Shown in pieces: positions 1-5,917 of a DNA stretch of 10,497 bases. Below the pieces are notes generated by a model, which had not been told where the DNA came from, did not search any database, and worked only from the letters and a program-made list of their open reading frames with translations. This DNA is from DATAWZ01 sp036266975. GTDB lineage: Bacteria > Actinomycetota > Thermoleophilia > Solirubrobacterales > Solirubrobacteraceae. The translations under genes were made by a program, and so were the position numbers. Location of the stretch: contig DATAWZ010000102.1 in NCBI GenBank assembly GCA_036266975.1, forward strand, positions 1 to 10,497, written 5' to 3'. The number at the start of each line of letters is the position of its first letter. The first letter of the stretch is position 1.

Positions 1-1
1 T

Positions 2-1972
2 TCAGGCCCGGCGCTGGGCCGCGAACGCGGCGTACCACTCGAGGAGGTCGGCGCGGTCGACCGACGCGCGGTTCGCGGCCTGGTCGATCGGGACGCCCGC
101 GATGATCCGCTTGATCGGGACCTCGAGCTTCTTGCCGGTGCGCGTTCGCGGGACGCCCGGCGCGGCGATGACCTCGTCGGGGACGTGGCGGGGACTCACG
201 CCCGCGCGGATCGCCTCGACGATCTCCTGGCGCAGGGCGTCGTCGAGGCTGCGCCCCGGGGCGGGGACGATGAACAGCGGCATGTAGTACTCGGCGCCCG
301 GGAGATCCACCCCGACGATCAGGCTGTCGGCCACCCCGTCGAGCAGCTCGACCACCGCGTACACGTCGGCCGATCCCATCCGCACGCCGCCCCGGTTCAG
401 GGTCGAGTCCGAGCGGCCCTCGATGACCAGGGTGCCGCGGGTGGTCGTGCGCACCCAGTCGCCCTGGCTCCAGACACCGGGGAACATGTCGAAGTACGTC
501 GCGCGGTAGCGCTCGCCGTCGGGGTCGTTCCAGAGGTATTCGGGCATCGAGGGCATCGGCTCGGTGATGACCAGGTCGCCGACCTGGTCGATCACCGGCT
601 CGCCCTCCGCGCTCCACGTCTCGGCTCTGACCCCCGGATAGCAGCCGTTGAGCTCGCCGGCGATCACCGGCTTCAGCGGGCTGCCGCCGGCGAACGCGGT
701 GCAGACGTCGGTCCCGCCGTAGGCGGACTCCAGGCGTACGTGCGAGGGCAGGCTGGCGTACACCCAGTGGTAGGTGCTCGGGGGCAGCACCGAGCCGGTG
801 GTGATGATCAGCCGCAGCGCGCTCAGGTCCAGCGCGGAGAGGTCGGCGCGCGCCTTCTCGCAGGCGGTGAGGTAGGCGGCGCCGGTGCCGAACACGGTCG
901 CCCGGGTCTCGGCGACGATCCGCCAGTTGGCCAGCAGGTCCGGGTAGCCCGGGCTGCCGTCGTAGAGCGCGATCGTGGAGCCGCCGAGCAGCTGGCCGAG
1001 CGTGGTGTTCCACGCCGCCCAGTTGGGCGAGCTGTAGAAGTACCACCGGTCCTCGCGGCGTATGTCGTGGCCGAGCGAGCCCTGCTTGAGCTGCTCGATC
1101 GTCATCCCGCCGTGGCTGTGCACCAGCCCCTTGGGCAGGCCGGTCGTCCCGGAGGAGAACAGCACCCACAGCGGGTGCGCGAACTCGACGCGCTCGATCT
1201 GCAGCTCGGCGGGCTCGGCGAGCGCCCGCGACCAGCCGATCGTCCCGGCGGCGGCGATCTGCGGCTCCTCGTCGATCCGGGGCACGATGATCGTCAGCTC
1301 GAGCGTCGGCAGCCTGTCCTGGAGCTGGGCGATCTCCTCGCGGCGGTCGTAGCGGCGGCCGCCGAAGTGGTAGGCGTCGACCGCGATCAGGACCTTGGGC
1401 TCGAGCTGGCCGAAGCGGCTGTGGGCGCCGGCCAGCCCGTAGTCGGGCGCGCAGACGGCCCACGCGGCGCCGAGCGAGACCGTCGCGAGCATGCCGACCA
1501 CGGTCTCGGGGATGTTCGAGAGATACCCGCAGACCCGGTCGCCGGGCCCCACGCCGACCTGCCGGAGGGTGTGGGCGAGGGCGGCCACATCGCAGCGCAG
1601 GCGATCCCAGGAGACCTCCCGGGCGGGCTGGTCCTCGGCGAGCACGAGCAGCGCGGGGCGCTCGTCGGTGGCATTGCGCAACACGTGCTCGGCGTAGTTC
1701 AGCCGGGCGCCTTCGAACCAACGCGCGCCCGGCATGACCCGCCGGTCGAGCACCTCCTGGTAGGGCGCGTCGCTGATGAGCTCGAAGTAGTCCCACACCG
1801 CTCCCCAGAATTCCTCGAGCTGCTCGACCGACCAGCGCCACAGCGCGTCGGGATCGCCTTCGAACTCGAGCCCGCGCTCGGCCCTCAGCCAGCGCATGAA
1901 GCGCGTGGCCCCGGCCCGCTCGACGTCGTCGGCCGACGGGGTCCACAGGCGGCTGGCGCCTTGCAGGCTCAT
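2..1972 (-). CDS. aacS: Acetoacetyl-CoA synthetase-family acyl-CoA ligase
   Basis: This is a 656-residue ANL-superfamily adenylate-forming ligase, close to the usual ~650 residues of acetoacetyl-CoA synthetases. The family activates acetoacetate with ATP and CoA in the cytoplasm. Visible motifs are the N-terminal lid region (LW at 9-10, ARWFEGARLNYAEHVL at 83-98), the P-loop FSSGTTGLPKG (272-282), YGGTD (418-422), the hinge GRSDSTLNRGGVRMG (519-533) and the C-terminal GKK with likely catalytic Lys614. The ATG at 1972 is chosen because it matches the family N-terminus and overlaps the TetR stop as ATGA, implying translational coupling. A longer in-frame extension exists upstream but runs through the TetR gene. 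One oddity: the stretch that reads roughly TGWMMWN in classical members reads SPNWAAWN here (315-322), so the acyl pocket may differ and the true substrate may be another short or branched keto acid. Family assignment is strong; substrate is an inference. The TGA stop is two bases inside the window edge, so any terminator is not visible. Confidence 0.92.
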   Translation of the reverse strand: MSLQGASRLWTPSADDVERAGATRFMRWLRAERGLEFEGDPDALWRWSVEQLEEFWGAVWDYFELISDAPYQEVLDRRVMPGARWFEGARLNYAEHVLRNATDERPALLVLAEDQPAREVSWDRLRCDVAALAHTLRQVGVGPGDRVCGYLSNIPETVVGMLATVSLGAAWAVCAPDYGLAGAHSRFGQLEPKVLIAVDAYHFGGRRYDRREEIAQLQDRLPTLELTIIVPRIDEEPQIAAAGTIGWSRALAEPAELQIERVEFAHPLWVLFSSGTTGLPKGLVHSHGGMTIEQLKQGSLGHDIRREDRWYFYSSPNWAAWNTTLGQLLGGSTIALYDGSPGYPDLLANWRIVAETRATVFGTGAAYLTACEKARADLSALDLSALRLIITTGSVLPPSTYHWVYASLPSHVRLESAYGGTDVCTAFAGGSPLKPVIAGELNGCYPGVRAETWSAEGEPVIDQVGDLVITEPMPSMPEYLWNDPDGERYRATYFDMFPGVWSQGDWVRTTTRGTLVIEGRSDSTLNRGGVRMGSADVYAVVELLDGVADSLIVGVDLPGAEYYMPLFIVPAPGRSLDDALRQEIVEAIRAGVSPRHVPDEVIAAPGVPRTRTGKKLEVPIKRIIAGVPIDQAANRASVDRADLLEWYAAFAAQRRA

Positions 1973-2610
1973 TTGGCGCTCGCGGGCGCCAGCCCGCCGC
2001 GGATGAAGTCGGCGAGGTGCTCGGCGATCTCGCTCGGCGTGCGCGGGCCGCCGGGCCGGTACCAGTGGTGGGGGTTGACGATCAGCCCGGCGAGGCCCTT
2101 GCGGACGACCGGATCGATCGGCCTCATGGTGCCGGCGGCGACCCCCTCCTGAAGGATCTGATCCAGGGCCTGCCACGTCCGCTCGTGGATGTCCTGCAGC
2201 TCGCTCAGGCGACCGGCGGTGAGCGCGCGACGGTCGCGCTCGTAGATCGTCATCTCCTGCTGGCGTTCGAGCAGGGAGAGGACCATGTAGGTCACCAGGC
2301 GACGCAGCTTCTCCTCGGCCTCGAGCGGCTGCGCCAGCACCTCCTGGACGCCCTGGAGCATGGCCTGCGCGTGCTGCACGAGCACGGCGAACAACAGGTC
2401 TTCCTTGGACTTGATGTGGTAGTAGAGCGCTCCGCGCTGGACGCCCGCGCGGTCGCCCACGTCGCTGATCGGGGTGGCGTGGTAGCCACGCTCGGCGAAC
2501 AGCTCGGTGGCGGCGGCGACGATGCGCTGTCGGGTCTCGTAACCACGATGGGTGAGCGCGTCCAGCGGCAGGCCCGGATGCGGCCGAGACCGGTGGGGGG
2601 CGACGCTCAT
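1969..2610 (-). CDS. TetR-family transcriptional regulator
   Basis: This is a 213-residue one-component repressor of TetR type. The N-terminal helix-turn-helix spans about residues 26-73 (RQRIVAAATELFAERGYHAT, then VGDRAGVQRGALYYHIKSKE), with the recognition helix around GVQRGALYYH. The all-alpha C-terminal ligand and dimer domain, including MTIYERDRRAL, resembles that of KstR2-like regulators of acyl-CoA catabolism, which sense CoA thioesters; this is resemblance by eye only. About 20 basic and proline-rich residues precede the DNA-binding domain. The ATG at 2610 is the only sensible start. It heads a two-gene transcript with the ligase gene (4-bp overlap) and is divergent from the crotonase operon across 53 bp containing paired operator-like repeats, so autoregulation plus control of both arms is likely. 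The inducer is unknown but is plausibly a CoA intermediate of the pathway encoded next door. Confidence 0.93.
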   Translation of the reverse strand: MSVAPHRSRPHPGLPLDALTHRGYETRQRIVAAATELFAERGYHATPISDVGDRAGVQRGALYYHIKSKEDLLFAVLVQHAQAMLQGVQEVLAQPLEAEEKLRRLVTYMVLSLLERQQEMTIYERDRRALTAGRLSELQDIHERTWQALDQILQEGVAAGTMRPIDPVVRKGLAGLIVNPHHWYRPGGPRTPSEIAEHLADFIRGGLAPASAK

Positions 2611-2620
2611 CCGGCCGAGT

Positions 2621-2636
2621 GTACCGTGCGGTCAGT
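2621..2636 (+). promoter_or_regulatory. Putative TetR operator, copy 1
   Basis: The 16-bp sequence GTACCGTGCGGTCAGT matches copy 2 at 13 of 16 positions. Its core ACCG-N6-CAGT is an imperfect palindrome typical of TetR operators. It overlaps the TACACT -10 candidate of the TetR gene. Assignment to the adjacent regulator is inferred from position. Confidence 0.6.
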
Positions 2637-2642
2637 ATTTTC

Positions 2643-2658
2643 GTACTGTACGATCAGT
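2643..2658 (+). promoter_or_regulatory. Putative TetR operator, copy 2
   Basis: The 16-bp sequence GTACTGTACGATCAGT has perfect outer arms ACTG-N6-CAGT with a CG centre. It starts 22 bp after copy 1, about two helical turns, so two dimers would sit on the same DNA face. It ends 5 bp before the crotonase ATG and contains the TACGAT -10 candidate. Confidence 0.62.
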
Positions 2659-2663
2659 CGCTG

Positions 2664-3452
2664 ATGGAGAGCCCGATCGACCAGGGCGAGGTGCTCGTCG
2701 AGCGCGACGGCGCGGTCGCGTGGATGACGATGTCTCGCCCGAGCCATCGCAACGCGATCACCAAGACGATGGTGGGCGCGATGCGCGATGCGCTCGAGGA
2801 GATCGCCCGCGGGTCGGGCGTCCGGGCGCTGGTCCTGCGCGGGGCGGGCGGGGTCTTCAGCGGGGGCGCGGATCTCGGTGACCGCGAGGCGCTCGCCGGA
2901 GGGATCCTGCCGTGGATGCGCCTCGTCGGCGACCTCGTCGTGCGGCTGCACCGGCTCCCGATCCCCACGCTGGCGATGGTCGAGGGGCCCGCCTACGGCT
3001 ACGCGGCGAATCTGGCGTTCGGCTGCGATCTGACCCTCGCGGCCGAGGACGCGTACTTCTGCGAGGCGTTCACCGGGCGTGGCTTCTCGGTCGACGGCGG
3101 CGGCAGCTACCTGCTGCCGCGCCTGGTCGGGCTCAAGCGCGCCAAGGAGATGGTGCTGTTCGCCGAGCGCATCACCGCGCCCGACGCCGCTCAGCTCGGC
3201 CTGATCAATCGAGCCGTCCCGCCGGCCGAGCTCCTGGCGCTGACCACCGAGTGGGCGGGGCGGCTCGCCAACGGCGCGACGGTCGCGATGGGCTACGCCG
3301 CGCGACTGCTGGACGAGTCGCACATGCGCACGATGGAGCAGGCCGTCGAACAGGAGGCCTACGGACAGGCCGTGTGCGTCGGCACGACCGATTGGGAAGA
3401 GGGCTTCGCCGCTTTCTTCGAGCGACGCGAGCCGCGGTTCAGCGGCAGATAG
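2664..3452 (+). CDS. Crotonase-family protein, likely enoyl-CoA isomerase (PaaG-like active site)
   Basis: This 262-residue crotonase-fold enzyme acts on acyl-CoA thioesters in the cytoplasm. The N-terminal strand and first oxyanion element are visible (RPSHRNAI 25-32; FSGGADL 65-71). The second oxyanion loop reads GYAAN (112-116) in place of the usual GGGxE. Aligned by eye to rat enoyl-CoA hydratase, Asn116 replaces Glu144 and Phe136 replaces Glu164, so the classical hydration pair is absent. Asp144 in FSVDGGGSYLLPRLVG sits where PaaG and dienoyl-CoA isomerases have their catalytic Asp. A double-bond isomerase or other non-hydratase reaction is therefore more likely than hydration. The ATG at 2664 fits the domain start; an upstream in-frame GTG at 2619 would run through the operators and is disfavoured. 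It is the first gene of a five-gene operon; its TAG stop directly abuts the next ATG. Confidence 0.9.
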   Translation: MESPIDQGEVLVERDGAVAWMTMSRPSHRNAITKTMVGAMRDALEEIARGSGVRALVLRGAGGVFSGGADLGDREALAGGILPWMRLVGDLVVRLHRLPIPTLAMVEGPAYGYAANLAFGCDLTLAAEDAYFCEAFTGRGFSVDGGGSYLLPRLVGLKRAKEMVLFAERITAPDAAQLGLINRAVPPAELLALTTEWAGRLANGATVAMGYAARLLDESHMRTMEQAVEQEAYGQAVCVGTTDWEEGFAAFFERREPRFSGR

Positions 3453-3929
3453 ATGCCGAGCTTCCGCCTCACCCAGCAGGAGGCGTGGGCCGCCGTGGCC
3501 GCGGCGCACACCGGGATGTACACCACGCTGCGTCGGGACGGTCGCCCGGTGACGCTGCCGGTCTGGCAGGTGGTCATCGACGAGCGCATCTACCTGCGCA
3601 CGCCGGCCGGCGCCGCCAAGCTCCGGCGAGTGCGCAACGACCCGCGCGGGTTCTTCATGGTCGAGACGGGCACGGCCTGGGCGCAGCTCGCGGCCGTCAC
3701 GATCGCCGTCGAGGCGGCGATCGTCCTGGACGACGCGCTCGCCGAGCAGGCCTCCCGGGCGATCGAGGAGAAGTACCCGGGCCTCGGCCCCGACCTGGAC
3801 GTCCTGCCCGACGCCGTCCGCGCTCACTACGGCGCGTTCAGCGTCATCGAGCTCACCGCCGTCGGTCGGCTGAGCAGCTGGAACAACCGGGCGCTCCTCG
3901 GCGACAGCGGTCCGATCGAGTGGGCGTGA
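3453..3929 (+). CDS. Split beta-barrel flavin/deazaflavin-binding protein (PPOX/FDOR family)
   Basis: This 158-residue protein resembles the pyridoxamine-phosphate-oxidase-like FDOR superfamily, whose small dimeric members bind FMN, F420 or haem. The typical N-terminal pattern appears as a strand with RRDGRPVTLPVWQV (27-40), followed by IYLRTPAGAAKLRRVRNDPR (46-65). There Lys56 and the arginines after it resemble the cofactor-phosphate-binding patch of F420-binding FDOR-B proteins. No signal peptide or membrane segment is seen. The gene starts immediately after the upstream crotonase stop (0 bp) and ends 1 bp before the next crotonase ATG, so it is co-translated with the acyl-CoA enzymes. A plausible role is reduction or dehydrogenation of an unsaturated pathway intermediate, but the cofactor and substrate cannot be settled from sequence; a non-enzymatic cofactor-binding role is also possible. 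Confidence 0.82.
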   Translation: MPSFRLTQQEAWAAVAAAHTGMYTTLRRDGRPVTLPVWQVVIDERIYLRTPAGAAKLRRVRNDPRGFFMVETGTAWAQLAAVTIAVEAAIVLDDALAEQASRAIEEKYPGLGPDLDVLPDAVRAHYGAFSVIELTAVGRLSSWNNRALLGDSGPIEWA

Positions 3930-3930
3930 G

Positions 3931-4734
3931 ATGACCCAGGACAACCGGTTGCGGGTGACCATCGCCGGCCACGTCGCGACGGTCACGCTCGCCCGCCCCG
4001 AGCGCCACAACGCGATCGACATCGCGATGTTCCGCGCGCTGCGGGACGCGCGCAACGGCCTGCGTGAGGACCCGAGCGTTCGGGCGGTGGTGCTGTGCGG
4101 GGAGGGTCCGAGCTTCTGCTCGGGCGTGGACTTCCCGAGCTTCACGACCGAGCGGGGCTTCGACGCCGAGGCGGCGTTCGAGCGCTGGGCCGGCGAGGCG
4201 GGGAACCTCTGCCAGTCGGTCGCCGAGGGCTGGTGTGAGGTCCCGGTGCCCGTGATCGCCGCCGTTCGCGGCGTGGCCTTCGGCGGCGGCTTTCAGATCG
4301 CGCTCGGCGCCGACATCCGGATCTGCGCACCGGATGCGCGGCTGGCGCTTCTGGAGACCGGCTTCGGCCTGCTCCCGGACATGGGGGCCACGCGCACGCT
4401 CGCGCGCCTGGTCGCGATCGACGTGGCCAAGGACCTCACGCTGAGCGGGCGGGTGGTCAGCGGCCAAGAGGCCCACGCCCTCGGCCTCGTCACGCGGTTG
4501 GCCGACGATCCTCTCGATGCGGCGCTCGCGCTCGCCCGCGACTGCGCTCGACGCTCGCCGGACGCGATGCGCGCGGCCAAGCGGCTCTTCGACGCCTCGC
4601 GGGCGCTGGACCGCGAGGCGGCGCTCGCGTTGGAGGAGCGGATGCAGCGGATGCTCATGGGCACCCCCAACCAGGTCGAGGCGGTCCGCGCCGCCACCGC
4701 GCACCGGACCCCGGACTTCGTGGCGCCGAGCTGA
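3931..4734 (+). CDS. Crotonase-family protein, second copy (isomerase/hydratase-like)
   Basis: This 267-residue crotonase-fold acyl-CoA enzyme carries the first oxyanion element (ERHNAI 24-29; FCSGVDF 62-68) and the second oxyanion loop FGGGFQ (117-122). By eye, Gln122 takes the place of the hydratase Glu144 and Glu142 (LLETGFG) matches Glu164. Asp150 (LLPDMGAT) matches the extra acidic residue of dienoyl-CoA isomerases such as ECH1. One catalytic glutamate is therefore kept, one is lost, and an isomerase-type Asp is present. It is clearly not a recent duplicate of the crotonase at 2664-3452, since the two differ through most of their length. Its ATG follows the split-barrel gene by 1 bp, with GTGAG just before it. 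Its TGA overlaps the following dehydrogenase ATG by one base (TGATG). Delta3,delta2-enoyl-CoA isomerase or dienoyl-CoA isomerase activity is inferred; weak hydratase activity cannot be excluded. Confidence 0.9.
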   Translation: MTQDNRLRVTIAGHVATVTLARPERHNAIDIAMFRALRDARNGLREDPSVRAVVLCGEGPSFCSGVDFPSFTTERGFDAEAAFERWAGEAGNLCQSVAEGWCEVPVPVIAAVRGVAFGGGFQIALGADIRICAPDARLALLETGFGLLPDMGATRTLARLVAIDVAKDLTLSGRVVSGQEAHALGLVTRLADDPLDAALALARDCARRSPDAMRAAKRLFDASRALDREAALALEERMQRMLMGTPNQVEAVRAATAHRTPDFVAPS

Positions 4735-5912
4735 TGGACTTCGCGTTCACCCAGGAGGAGGAGCGCTTCCGCGAGGAGCTCCGGGAGTTCCTGGTGCAGG
4801 AGCTGCCCGACTGGTGGGTGGGCATGTTCGCCCACGACGAGCGGATCATGCCCCTCACCAAGCAGCTCTGCCAGAAGATGGCGGCCAAGGGGTGGCTGAC
4901 CATGTCCTGGCCGATCCAGTACGGCGGCCGGGCGGCGAGCCCGTGGCTGCAGATGGTGCTGCGCGAGGAGATGTGGGGCCACGGCGAGCCGCGCGGGCCG
5001 CAGTACATGAGCCTGAACTACATCGGCCCGATGATCATGAAGTTCGGCACCGAGGCCCAGAAGCAGCGCTTCCTGCCGCCGATGTCGCGCGGCGAGGTCC
5101 TCTGGTGCCAGGGGTTCTCCGAGCCCGACGCGGGCACCGACCTGGTCGCGTTGCGCTGCCGCGCCGAGGACCGCGGCGACCATTTCCAGGTCAACGGGCA
5201 GAAGATCTGGACGAGCTACGCCAACGCCCCGGCCGACTGGTGCCTGCTGCTCGTGCGCACCGATCCGGCCTCCAGCCGGCACGCGGGCATCTCGGTGCTG
5301 CTCGTCGACATGACCACGCCCGGAGTCACCGTGCGGCCGATCGAGTCGATGGCCGGCCCGAACGAGGTCAACGAGGTCTTCTTCGACGACGTCGTCGTCC
5401 CGAGAGCCTGCCTGCTCGGCGAGCAGGACCAGGGCTGGCAGTCGATCCTCTACGGTCTGCGCTTCGAGCGCTCGGGGATCGCCTGGCACGCGCGCGGGGC
5501 GCAGATGCTCGACTTGCTCGTCGAGCACTGCAAGCGCACCGAGCTCGACGGCGTGCGCCTCGCCGACCGCCCGGAGGTGCGCGCCAAGCTCGCCGAGCTG
5601 TACCTGCGGATCGAGGCGGCGCGACTGCTCTGTTACCGCGTGGCCTCGATGCTCGAGCACGACGAGGAGCCGGTCACCGAGGTCGGCGTCGCCTTCGCGC
5701 TCGGCGGCCGCTCCTGGCAGCTCGCGGCGATGGCCGGCCTGGAGATCCTCGGCCCCTACGGCCAGCTCGACCGCGACGACGAGACCGCCCCGATGCGCGG
5801 CCGGATGAGCATGGAGTGGGTCGAATCGATCGTGGGCACGCTCGGCGCCGGGACGCAGGAGGCCCAGAAGAATCTGGTCGCGCGTGGCCTCGGTCTCCCG
5901 AAGGCCGGGTGA
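4734..5912 (+). CDS. Acyl-CoA dehydrogenase, catalytic-Glu subunit of a probable heteromer (FadE)
   Basis: This 392-residue acyl-CoA dehydrogenase-fold subunit belongs to the family that introduces the alpha,beta double bond into acyl-CoA using FAD. The N-terminal helical domain begins MDFAFTQEEERFREELREF. The middle beta domain contains WCQGFSEPDAGTDL (124-137) and GQKIWTSYAN (155-164), the flavin- and substrate-contacting motifs. Glu245 in RFERSG lies where isovaleryl-CoA dehydrogenase and ChsE2 have their catalytic Glu. The MCAD-type position (YEGT) reads GAGT, with Ala372. The usual C-terminal FAD-adenine motifs (RxQFG and QxHGG) are not recognisable: that region reads TELDGVRLADRPEVRAKL and GLEILGPYGQL. 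The next gene has exactly those motifs, so an alpha2beta2 complex with it is likely. It overlaps the preceding crotonase by 1 bp and is followed closely by its partner. Confidence 0.92.
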   Translation: MDFAFTQEEERFREELREFLVQELPDWWVGMFAHDERIMPLTKQLCQKMAAKGWLTMSWPIQYGGRAASPWLQMVLREEMWGHGEPRGPQYMSLNYIGPMIMKFGTEAQKQRFLPPMSRGEVLWCQGFSEPDAGTDLVALRCRAEDRGDHFQVNGQKIWTSYANAPADWCLLLVRTDPASSRHAGISVLLVDMTTPGVTVRPIESMAGPNEVNEVFFDDVVVPRACLLGEQDQGWQSILYGLRFERSGIAWHARGAQMLDLLVEHCKRTELDGVRLADRPEVRAKLAELYLRIEAARLLCYRVASMLEHDEEPVTEVGVAFALGGRSWQLAAMAGLEILGPYGQLDRDDETAPMRGRMSMEWVESIVGTLGAGTQEAQKNLVARGLGLPKAG

Positions 5913-5917
5913 GCGCG

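Larger units (their letters stand above)
2611..2663. promoter_or_regulatory. Divergent promoter/operator region
   Basis: These 53 bp are the only non-coding DNA between the divergent TetR and crotonase starts, and they are more AT-rich than the surroundings. Possible -10 boxes of the TAnnnT type lie on both strands: TACGAT at 2649-2654 for the plus operon and TACACT at 2623-2618 for the TetR transcript. Each sits only 7-9 nt from its ATG, and no Shine-Dalgarno sequence precedes either ATG, so leaderless or nearly leaderless transcripts are suggested. No convincing -35 boxes are seen. Both -10 candidates overlap operator-like repeats, so bound TetR protein would block both promoters. Confidence 0.6.

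Noticed and set aside
185..2152. Long plus-strand open frame antisense to the CoA ligase
   Set aside because: Its translation is low-complexity (rich in A, G, R, V, H, P) without domain motifs, while the opposite strand encodes a full-length recognisable ligase. Such frames are expected in high-GC DNA.
2619..2663. GTG at 2619 as the start of the first crotonase
   Set aside because: The extra 15 residues would be encoded by the operator repeats and are not part of the crotonase fold; the ATG at 2664 gives a normal N-terminus.
2607..4145. 512-codon minus-strand open frame across the first crotonase, split-barrel gene and part of the second crotonase
   Set aside because: It has no recognisable motif, an Arg/Ala/Asp-rich composition, and crosses three well-supported genes.
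2664..4734. The two crotonases as a recent tandem duplication
   Set aside because: Their active-site loops, termini and most of the sequence differ and an unrelated gene lies between them, so they are old paralogues.
4517..5908. Long upstream extension of the second acyl-CoA dehydrogenase frame
   Set aside because: The added 460 or so codons are an out-of-frame shadow of the crotonase and first dehydrogenase; family homology begins only at MQLRLSDEQ with a ribosome-binding site at 5908-5912.
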